NCBI GenBank assembly: GCA_022826515.1
Contig: JAJDUT010000073.1
Coordinates: 1 to 20,631 of the forward strand
Direction: 5' to 3'
Length of the DNA: 20,631 nucleotides
Source of the DNA: Candidatus Latescibacterota bacterium
GTDB lineage: Bacteria; Latescibacterota; UBA2968; UBA8231
Made by a program: the position numbers and the translations under genes. The notes below the pieces were generated by a model. That model was not told the origin of the DNA. It was given only the letters and a program-made list of their open reading frames with translations, and made no database searches. Positions 15,077 to 20,631 of the stretch are shown one piece after another (the stretch's first letter is position 1; each line of letters begins with the position of its first letter).

Positions 15077-16448
15077 GAGTACCTCCCGCAGAGAAAATCG
15101 CCATCTGCGTCGGCGCGCCTAGCTCGGGGTCCTCCGGGCCAACGGGCGCGACGCGCACGGCATATCCATAGCGTTTCCCCACCTCCTCGGCCCACGCCCC
15201 AAATTCCGCCCGCCGCCACTCAAAGCGGTGGTCGGGATGGCGAAATGTACCAGCCGGCAGCGCGTCCCAATGGGCGTTGTATTCGGCGTTGGGAGTCGTT
15301 ATCACTACTGTAGCCGGGCGGGCGAACTCAAACACGGCCCGCTCGCAGGCCCGTAGCTGCGGCGGATCCAAATGCTCAACGACCTCCACTAGTGCCGCAG
15401 CGTCGTACCCGCTCAACCGAGCATCGCGATAGGCCAGCGACCCTTGAAAAACCACAACCTGCTCGCCGCACGGCAACCTATCTAACCGCCGCCGAGCGCG
15501 CGACAGGGCTTGCGGCGACACATCCATTCCCGCCACTTCAGTGAACTGCGCTTCCGCCGCCAACAGCGCGAGCAGCCGTCCTTCTCCACAACCTAAATCC
15601 AGCACCCGCCGGGCACCGCTTGCCTTGAGTTCCTCGAACACCGCGGTCAAGCGCTGTTGATTCAAGCTCAGCTCCGCTTCAAGAGCTTCCTCGCCCGCGT
15701 GATTTTCAGCCTCCCCTGCTTCCTCTACCAAAAGCCGCGACAGCGCGGCCTGCTTCAGACCTCGCTGGTGCTTTAGGTAGCGCTCGACGACTAGGTCACG
15801 CAGGGGGTGGCCAGCCAGCCATTCCCCACCTCGCCGCATCAGTTTGTCGATCTCCTCCTCGCCCACGTAGTAGTGCTTCTCGTCGTCGAGCACCGGTATC
15901 AACACGTACAGATGCGCCAGCACTTCTCTTAACGGCTGCACGCACGCTAGCTCGACCTCGTAATAGGGGCTGTTTCCCCACTCTGGAAAGTGCTCGTCGA
16001 GCAAGAAGTTCCTAGCCTCCACCGCATATCCCAACGGCTCAAAGAGGCCGCGCAACAAATCCTCGCCTCCCCGGCAGGGCAGTGCGCTAACGCCCACTCG
16101 CAGCGGCAGAGGCTCTTCTGCTAGCTCGGCCCGTTCTCGGCACTGTCCGTTCAAGGCCGAGGTAAACACGCGGGCAATAGCTACGCTGGTAAAGGAAGAG
16201 GCTGCGTAGGGACGGTCATTGACATAAGACGCCAGCGCGAAGTCGGGAGATGCCGAACTCCGCTTGAGCGCGGTTGGATCTACGTCGAGGAGCAACGCGG
16301 CCGTGCATCGCTCAGACGAGGCTTCTGGGTAGAAGACATGCGCCGTCCCAAAGGGCAGGTCGAATGCTTGGGCGCGGTCCGGGTGCTTGTGCAGGAGATA
16401 GCCCAAGTCCGTGGCGGGTTGATGGACCGTACTTATGGTCAGGAGCAC
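15069..16448 (-). CDS. hen1: Hen1: 3'-terminal RNA ribose 2'-O-methyltransferase
   Basis: 459 residues. The N-terminal half (about 1-240) is the bacterial Hen1-specific domain (MLLTISTVHQPATDLGYLLHKHP start, SALPCRGG, VLIPVLDDEKHY), which in the characterised system binds Pnkp and activates ligation. The C-terminal half is a SAM methyltransferase: DLGCGEG (284-290), D309, then the Mn-binding set E355, E358, H359 and H407. It methylates the 2'-OH of the 3' end at the break before sealing, so the repaired RNA resists a second cut at that site. The start codon is GTG with only a weak GGGCGGG upstream; it is accepted because family homology begins exactly there. It is the first gene of the long minus-strand block and is divergent from the SPFH gene. 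Confidence 0.95.
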   Translation of the reverse strand: MLLTISTVHQPATDLGYLLHKHPDRAQAFDLPFGTAHVFYPEASSERCTAALLLDVDPTALKRSSASPDFALASYVNDRPYAASSFTSVAIARVFTSALNGQCRERAELAEEPLPLRVGVSALPCRGGEDLLRGLFEPLGYAVEARNFLLDEHFPEWGNSPYYEVELACVQPLREVLAHLYVLIPVLDDEKHYYVGEEEIDKLMRRGGEWLAGHPLRDLVVERYLKHQRGLKQAALSRLLVEEAGEAENHAGEEALEAELSLNQQRLTAVFEELKASGARRVLDLGCGEGRLLALLAAEAQFTEVAGMDVSPQALSRARRRLDRLPCGEQVVVFQGSLAYRDARLSGYDAAALVEVVEHLDPPQLRACERAVFEFARPATVVITTPNAEYNAHWDALPAGTFRHPDHRFEWRRAEFGAWAEEVGKRYGYAVRVAPVGPEDPELGAPTQMAIFSAGGTRG

Positions 16449-16592
16449 AGCGCCCGCCCGCTTGCAGCCGAGTATCTAGTCTTGGGTGTTTTAATGGACA
16501 TTTTCAGGTGGAGGATTTACCTTCTAGGCTATTAATCTCCCCCACCCACTCAAAGGTAGGAAAAAATGTCCGAGCCCGTAAGGAGGCCCCCC
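16449..16592. promoter_or_regulatory. Divergent intergenic region between hen1 and the SPFH gene
   Basis: This 144-bp gap must hold the promoters of both divergent genes. It is more AT-rich from 16488 to 16566. A ctattaat at 16528-16535 could be a plus-strand -10 region, but no convincing -35 pairs with it, and none is clear for hen1. AAGGAGG at 16580-16586 is the ribosome binding site of the SPFH gene. No long inverted repeat or sigma-54 (GG-N10-GC) site was recognised. Confidence 0.35.
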
Positions 16593-17480
16593 ATGATCCA
16601 ATTACCTAAGTCTATCCTCGGCATCATCGCCGCCGTCTTCGTCTTATTTCTCGTCAGTCCGCGCTTCTACCAAAGCGTCCCGGCCGGCCATGTGGCCGTC
16701 GCCACCCTCTTCGGCGAAGTCCAGTTCAAACACTTCGGCGAGGGTCTGCACATCCCGGTCAACCCGCTCTACGAATGGAGCCTCTTCGATGTGCGCCAAA
16801 AGACGCACTCCGAAACCTCCAGCGTCCCCAGCCAAGATCAGCTACAGACCAAGATCGACGTCAGCGTTCAGTACCGTCTCATATCGTCCGACACGCCGCG
16901 CATCTTACAGGAGACGGGCGGTTTTGAAAATGTGCGCTCCGTCCACATCGTGCCCAAGCTGCGCTCGCTCATTCGCGAGCAAGGCAAGACCATCAAGCGC
17001 GCCGAGGACTTCTTTTTAGAAGCGACGCAGAGCACTTTGCAGGTAGCCCTGCTCGAAGGGCTGAAGGATTACCTCAGGCCCAAAGGGGTTGATGTAGAGG
17101 CCGTGTTGATCCGCGACATCTCGCTGCCGCCCTTTATCACCAAGGCCATTGAGGCCAAAAAAGAGCGCGAGCAGGAAGTCGAAAAGCAAAAGGCCGAGTT
17201 GGAGCGTTACAACACCGAGCAGCAGCAGAAGATCGCCCTAGCCGTAGCCGAAAGGGACGCCGCCGAAGCCGAAGCCGAGAAGCGCCGCCTGCTCGCCGAC
17301 GCCCAAGCCTACGAAATCTCCAAGATCAACGACGCCATCGGCCGCAACCCCAACTACGTCAAACTTCAGGCGCTCAAGTCCCTTGAGGCTATTTCCAAAG
17401 ATCCGGCCGCCAAAGTCTATTTCATCGACGGCGACAGCCCTGCACCGCTGCCCCTGATGCATCTAGGCGACGCCAAGTAG
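16593..17480 (+). CDS. SPFH/prohibitin-like membrane protein
   Basis: 295 residues. One N-terminal transmembrane segment (about 7-23, ILGIIAAVFVLFLVSP) is followed by an SPFH/Band 7 domain (about 25-190: V-P-A-G-H-V-A-V-A-T-L-F-G, GLHIPVNPLYEW, SQDQLQTKIDVSVQYRL) and a long charged coiled coil (about 185-245, rich in E, K, Q and A). The layout is that of prohibitins and HflC/HflK, which form ring or cage oligomers on the membrane and modulate proteases such as FtsH. The start at 16593 has a near-perfect AAGGAGG 6 nt upstream; an in-frame ATG at 16566 has a weaker site (GGTAGG) and would add nine residues. A 9-bp hairpin begins directly after the stop. No hflK partner or protease gene is adjacent. 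Confidence 0.88.
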   Translation: MIQLPKSILGIIAAVFVLFLVSPRFYQSVPAGHVAVATLFGEVQFKHFGEGLHIPVNPLYEWSLFDVRQKTHSETSSVPSQDQLQTKIDVSVQYRLISSDTPRILQETGGFENVRSVHIVPKLRSLIREQGKTIKRAEDFFLEATQSTLQVALLEGLKDYLRPKGVDVEAVLIRDISLPPFITKAIEAKKEREQEVEKQKAELERYNTEQQQKIALAVAERDAAEAEAEKRRLLADAQAYEISKINDAIGRNPNYVKLQALKSLEAISKDPAAKVYFIDGDSPAPLPLMHLGDAK

Positions 17481-17501
17481 GGGCAACCATCGTGGTTGCC
17501 C
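17481..17501 (+). terminator. Perfect 9-bp hairpin directly after the SPFH stop
   Basis: gggcaacca / tcg / tggttgccc forms a perfect stem with a 3-nt loop, starting on the base after the TAG. It is followed by aaaat rather than a T run, so it is either a weak terminator, an mRNA-stabilising structure or a member of a dispersed palindromic repeat family. Confidence 0.5.
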
Positions 17502-17534
17502 AAAATCGGCGCTAGCAACGAATCAACCACAAGC

Positions 17535-17562
17535 GTAGGGGCGACCGGCCGGTCGCCCCTAC
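17535..17562. repeat. 28-bp perfect palindrome (REP-like)
   Basis: The arm gtaggggcgaccgg (17535-17548) is followed without a spacer by its exact complement (17549-17562). With the hairpin at 17481 it fills most of the 121-bp gap upstream of the oxidoreductase gene. Its symmetry and position between genes suggest a REP-like element or strong terminator; there is no T run. Confidence 0.75.
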
Positions 17563-17601
17563 ATGCGTAACGTCAATTCACATTTAAGCTGAAAGGACTC
17601 C

Positions 17602-18690
17602 ATGCCTGCCAAATACCGCGTCGGCGTCATCGCCTCCGGCCGCATTGCCCGCGAGCACGGCCGCGGTTGGGCCGAGTGCGAGCACACTGAAATCGCGGCC
17701 ATCGCCGACGCGCATCCCGAAGCCTTGGCCAGTTACGCCGCGGATTTCAACGTCGAAAAGCAGTATCTCGATTACCGCGAGATGCTCGACGTGGAAAACC
17801 TCGACATCGTCAGCGTCTGCTCTTGGGATCCCCAGCACGCGGAAATGTCCATCGCCGCCTGCGCCCGCCGACCCAAAGCCGTGCTCTGCGAAAAGCCCAT
17901 GGCCGTCTCCTTGGGCGAGGCCGAGGCCATGGTCATCGCCGCCGAGCGCAACAACGTCAAACTCGCCATCGGCCACCAGCGCCGCTTTTACTCTTGTTGG
18001 CGCGAGGCGCGGCGGATGATCGCCGCCGGAGCCATCGGTAAGCCGCAGCGATTGTGGTCTGCGGTCAAGGCCGGGATGATGAACACCGGCACCCACTGCA
18101 TCGACTTCCAGCTCTACGCCCTCGGCGATCCGCAGGCCGAGTGGGTCATGGGCTCGGTCGAGCGCCACACCGACCACTTCGTCTTTGGCCACCGGGTCGA
18201 AGACCGCTGCGTGGGGATCATCGGCTATCCCGACGGGGTCGAGGGCGTGATCGAAAACGAGATGAACGATATTTATCAGGTGGGTGCTACCATCTACGGC
18301 GAAGACGGCATGATGGTCGTCAGCGACAACAGCCTGCGCTACATGACGGCCACCTCCGGCGGCTGGCAGGACTTCGAACCCACCGATAAAGCCAGCGGTT
18401 ACGGCAACGCCTTCGTCGATCAGGCCTACGGAATCTGCCGCTGGATCGAGGGCGATTTCGAGGACTACTACGGCAAGGCCGAGCACGGCAAAGCCGCCAC
18501 TGAGATCATGATGGGCGTCTATGAATCGGCTAGGCTGCACGAGCGCGTGGCCCTACCGCTGCAAACCCGCGACAACCCACTCGACGTCGCTGTCGAGGAA
18601 GGGCGGATGCCCGTCACCCGACCCGGCCATTGGGACGAGCGCTCCTTTTTGGTGCGCGGCGAGGGCATGAGCTGGATTAGGGACAAATAG
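17602..18690 (+). CDS. Gfo/Idh/MocA-family NAD(P)-dependent oxidoreductase
   Basis: 362 residues. The N-terminal Rossmann fold begins VGVIASGRIAREH (7-19), the family's variant dinucleotide-binding loop. The EKP motif (E97-K98-P99 in LCEKPMAV) is present; its lysine is catalytic in many members. H165 and D168 in TGTHCIDF are the substrate-side pair of the C-terminal alpha/beta domain. Members oxidise or reduce hydroxyl groups of sugars, inositols or similar polyols in the cytoplasm; the substrate is not deducible. AAAGGA precedes the ATG by 6 nt. It heads a three-gene cluster with a TIM-barrel isomerase (55 bp later) and a cyclase-family hydrolase, which suggests stepwise catabolism of a sugar-derived ketone or lactone. 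Antisense frames over it have no homology. Confidence 0.9.
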   Translation: MPAKYRVGVIASGRIAREHGRGWAECEHTEIAAIADAHPEALASYAADFNVEKQYLDYREMLDVENLDIVSVCSWDPQHAEMSIAACARRPKAVLCEKPMAVSLGEAEAMVIAAERNNVKLAIGHQRRFYSCWREARRMIAAGAIGKPQRLWSAVKAGMMNTGTHCIDFQLYALGDPQAEWVMGSVERHTDHFVFGHRVEDRCVGIIGYPDGVEGVIENEMNDIYQVGATIYGEDGMMVVSDNSLRYMTATSGGWQDFEPTDKASGYGNAFVDQAYGICRWIEGDFEDYYGKAEHGKAATEIMMGVYESARLHERVALPLQTRDNPLDVAVEEGRMPVTRPGHWDERSFLVRGEGMSWIRDK

Positions 18691-18745
18691 GCTCCCCCAT
18701 GCGGCCCCAATTCTGAGGCCGGACTACACGGAGGACGGAAAGCCC

Positions 18746-19525
18746 ATGCAGATCGGCCTCTTAGTTACCAATCGCCAACACCTTGAAGAATCTGCCGACT
18801 GGGACTTCGACTACCTCGAAGGTTTTCCCGGTCTGCTCGGTGTCGATGCCGACGATCCACAGATCGAGCGCGAGTTCTTAGCGCTTCTCGAAAAGCACCC
18901 ACTGCAAGTGAAGACGATGTGCGGCTTTATTCCCGACCCGCAGGGGCGTGGGCTAATGGTCGTCGGTCCCGACGTGAGCTTGGACCGGCTGCGTACTTTT
19001 GTCACGCGGGTCTTCGACCTCATGCAACGGGCCGGAGTCGAGGTCATCGGCTACGGCAGCGGCGGCTCGCGCTGGGTGCCCGACGGCTTCGACCGCGACA
19101 CAGCGCGCCAACAGGTCGCCGACTTCATGCACCTGTGCGCCGACCTCGGCGAGCCCCGCGGCGTCAAGGTCGCGCTCGAACCCTACAACCGCGACGACGC
19201 CAACCTGCTCAATACCGTCTCCGAAGCGACCGAGTTCATAGAAGGCGTCAACCGCTCGCACGCCAAGCTGATGGCCGACTTCTTCCACATGAAGCTCAAC
19301 GGCGAGTCCTTCGACGCGCTCAAACAAGCTGGGCCGCACCTGATCCACGCCCACATTGCCGAGCCGGGCCGCGGCCGACCGCAAACCACGCCAGCTGACC
19401 ACGCGCTTTTCTTGCACACCTTGCGCACATCCGGCTACGACGGGCGCGTAACGCTGAGCGGCGCGCTGCCGGTCTATGCCGACGACGGCGAGACCGCTAT
19501 CGCCCTCAAAAAGGCCATCGCGTGA
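18746..19525 (+). CDS. Sugar phosphate isomerase/epimerase-like TIM-barrel protein (AP-endonuclease-2 fold)
   Basis: 259 residues. Visible barrel strands and ligands include VALEPYN with E145, LMADFFHM with D178 and H181, and HAHIAEPGR with H203 and E206: the metal-binding pattern of xylose-isomerase-like TIM barrels (hydroxypyruvate isomerase, tagatose 3-epimerase, IolE and IolI relatives). The expected last metal ligand, usually a Glu in a YxGxxSxE strand, is replaced: the strand reads YDGRVTLSGAL, with S238 near that place. It should isomerise or epimerise a ketose or keto-polyol, if active. GGAGGA lies 10 nt upstream of the ATG. Its TGA overlaps the GTG start of the cyclase gene (GTGA), so the two are translationally coupled. 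Confidence 0.82.
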   Translation: MQIGLLVTNRQHLEESADWDFDYLEGFPGLLGVDADDPQIEREFLALLEKHPLQVKTMCGFIPDPQGRGLMVVGPDVSLDRLRTFVTRVFDLMQRAGVEVIGYGSGGSRWVPDGFDRDTARQQVADFMHLCADLGEPRGVKVALEPYNRDDANLLNTVSEATEFIEGVNRSHAKLMADFFHMKLNGESFDALKQAGPHLIHAHIAEPGRGRPQTTPADHALFLHTLRTSGYDGRVTLSGALPVYADDGETAIALKKAIA

Positions 19526-20187
19526 AGGTTCCCTCCTTCGCCTACAGCCGCATGATAGATCTTTCGCGTACCATCACGCCGTCGGAAGGTCGCCTCATTC
19601 ACTACCGCACGGCGCGCGTACCCGTTGACGATCCCCCGACCGACCGCTGGTACATCACCACCAGCATCGAAATGGGCGGTCACGCCGGTACCCATGTCGA
19701 AGGGCCTTTACACGCCGTCCAAGACGGCCCGGCCATCGCCGACCTCGATGTCGAGCGTTTTTTTGGCGAGGCCATCGTCTTTGACTTTAGCGATGCGCCG
19801 CTGGGTGAGCCGCTCTCGCCGGAGCAATTCCAACGGGCCGCCGAACCGAGCGGAGGCGTCCGGCCGGGAGACATCGCCCTCTTTCGCTTTGATTGGGATC
19901 AACGAGCTACCGCTGGTTCCTATCCGCCTTACCCTTCGACCGCAGCCTTGCGCTGGCTCGTCGAAGCTGGCATCAAACTACTCGGCATCGACACCCCCGG
20001 CCTAGATATTCCAGGCGACCGCAGCCTACCCAATCACCACCTACTCTTCACGCACGGCATTCCCCTAATCGAGAGCCTAGACCGCTTGGGCGACCTGCGA
20101 CAACCGCGCGTTTACCTTTTCGCCCAGCCGCTACCAGCGGCTGAAACCGACGCCATTCCACTGCGCGTGCTCGCTTTTGAAGGGTAG
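19522..20187 (+). CDS. Cyclase-family (kynurenine-formamidase-like) metal-dependent hydrolase
   Basis: 221 residues of the PF04199 cyclase family. The metal-binding motif is H54-A-G-T-H58-V-E60-G-P-L-H64; the usual Asp is replaced by Glu at 60. Other family landmarks are MIDLSRTI at 11-18, RPGDIALFRFDW (115-126) and GIKLLGIDTPGLD (150-162). Members hydrolyse N-formylkynurenine or cyclic amides/lactones; with an oxidoreductase and an isomerase upstream, a lactone or related ring is more likely than kynurenine. The GTG start overlaps the previous stop by 4 bp and has AAGG upstream. An ATG at 19552 coincides with the start of family homology and is the alternative, but no Shine-Dalgarno precedes it. 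Confidence 0.85.
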   Translation: MKVPSFAYSRMIDLSRTITPSEGRLIHYRTARVPVDDPPTDRWYITTSIEMGGHAGTHVEGPLHAVQDGPAIADLDVERFFGEAIVFDFSDAPLGEPLSPEQFQRAAEPSGGVRPGDIALFRFDWDQRATAGSYPPYPSTAALRWLVEAGIKLLGIDTPGLDIPGDRSLPNHHLLFTHGIPLIESLDRLGDLRQPRVYLFAQPLPAAETDAIPLRVLAFEG

Positions 20188-20216
20188 GGGGCTGGCGCGT
20201 TTGGGTCTCAGCCCCC
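20187..20216. terminator. Hairpin between convergent genes, possible bidirectional terminator
   Basis: gggggctg (20187-20194) and cagccccc (20209-20216) form a perfect 8-bp GC-rich stem with a 14-nt loop, starting on the last base of the cyclase stop codon and lying 18 bp from the end of the convergent gene. The position is right for a terminator shared by both genes, but no T run follows on either side. Confidence 0.5.
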
Positions 20217-20233
20217 TCCTCCAGCTACGCCTC

Positions 20234-20631
20234 TCATCCTCCACCAGTACCCAACTCGTCGAAGCTCAAGGCGGGGTTGACCGTGATAGAGAAGGTCAAT
20301 GTGATACCCACTCCCGCGCTGTCCTGCGCCAAGTAAGCTACTTCAACGGCTCCGTCCGTAGCTGTCGGCGTCCCTGATATTGTGCGTGTGGTCGCGTCAA
20401 AAGCCAACCCTGCCGGGAGGTCAAACACGCGGTACGTTATCGCCCCTTCGCCGCCCGTCGCTTCTGGCAGCACCAAAGCGGTTATCTCCGTACCTTCTGT
20501 GTAGGCTTGGTCGTCAACCACACTAGCGAAAGCAAAGGTATCTTCGCTGTCTTCGCCGCTGTCTTCGGCTTGGCCACCGTCTTCGTCGCTATCGGGCGTG
20601 GACGAATCATAGTCCGCGCTGGCCGTCGGGC
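20234..20631 (-). CDS. C-terminal end of a surface or secreted protein with a putative Ig-like (He_PIG) domain
   Basis: The frame is open from the right edge to the TGA at 20234-20236, so this is the last 131 or so residues of a longer protein. It begins with an acidic, Ser/Gly-rich linker (DSSTPDSDEDGGQAEDSGEDSED) coded by 20542-20610. One putative Ig domain follows with the signature DLPAGLAFDATTRTISGTPT, then an E-V-A-Y-L-A-Q-D-S-A-G strand and a TLTFSITV end, and a short LGTGGG tail. Such domains occur in repeats in secreted and cell-surface proteins. The acidic linker could bind Ca2+, which is inference. No sorting motif or C-terminal anchor is seen. The family call is good; the function of the whole protein is unknown. 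Confidence 0.8.
   Translation of the reverse strand, partial: PTASADYDSSTPDSDEDGGQAEDSGEDSEDTFAFASVVDDQAYTEGTEITALVLPEATGGEGAITYRVFDLPAGLAFDATTRTISGTPTATDGAVEVAYLAQDSAGVGITLTFSITVNPALSFDELGTGGG

Noticed and set aside
16566..16592. Upstream ATG of the SPFH gene at 16566
   Set aside because: AAGGAGG lies inside this stretch at ideal distance from the ATG at 16593; the longer form remains possible but less likely.
17584..18540. 318-residue minus-strand open frame opposite the oxidoreductase
   Set aside because: Valine/glycine/histidine-rich antisense composition typical of GC-rich shadow frames; no recognisable domain, while the plus strand encodes a clear Gfo/Idh/MocA protein.

Overview
The window is gene-dense (about 60% GC by eye) and reads as a chromosomal segment of an uncultivated environmental bacterium. 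Two phytanoyl-CoA-dioxygenase-like enzymes, a type I sulfatase without a signal peptide, a Gfo/Idh/MocA oxidoreductase next to a TIM-barrel isomerase and a cyclase-family hydrolase, an IS110 remnant and palindromic intergenic repeats are a mixture I associate with Latescibacterota/Poribacteria-like lineages. That placement is inference and of low confidence: there is no rRNA or other phylogenetic marker here.

Layout. (1) 1-256: the 3' end of an IS110-family transposase that enters from the left edge. (2) 361-3893, plus strand: a PhyH dioxygenase, a HAD phosphatase and a secreted endonuclease/exonuclease/phosphatase (EEP) nuclease. The first two genes are separated by a 61-bp element with 13-bp inverted ends that supplies the stop codon of one and touches the start codon of the other. 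(3) 3890-16448: twelve consecutive minus-strand genes. In transcription order they are hen1 and pnkp (bacterial RNA repair), nfuA (Fe-S carrier), a second PhyH enzyme, a stand-alone receiver, a hybrid histidine kinase (membrane sensor-HisKA-HATPase-REC-REC-HPt), a DUF2007/zinc-ribbon protein, an exported TPR protein, a sulfatase, the brnT-brnA toxin-antitoxin pair and an RRM RNA-binding protein. (4) 16593-20187, plus strand: an SPFH/prohibitin-like membrane protein, two strong hairpins, then an oxidoreductase / isomerase / cyclase cluster that looks catabolic. (5) 20234-20631, minus strand: the C-terminal end of a secreted or surface protein with a putative Ig-like (He_PIG) domain, running off the right edge.

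How the genes work together. Hen1 and Pnkp overlap by 8 bp and together carry all activities of the known two-gene RNA repair system: end healing, ligation and 3'-terminal 2'-O-methylation. The same minus-strand block also encodes a BrnT ribonuclease toxin and an RRM protein, so RNA damage and repair functions lie within 13 kb; a functional link is speculation. The receiver and hybrid kinase are 2 bp apart and should form one phosphorelay unit. The sulfatase start lies inside the end of the TPR gene, so these two are probably translationally coupled. In the right-hand cluster the isomerase and cyclase overlap by 4 bp (GTGA).

No tRNA, rRNA, CRISPR array or gene-free stretch longer than 300 bp was found. 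The most interesting unexplained structures are the short inverted-repeat element at 1331-1391 and its relative with a tandem 10-bp repeat at 10959-11050, the 28-bp perfect palindrome at 17535-17562, and a sequence match between that palindrome region and the flank of the IS110 fragment.
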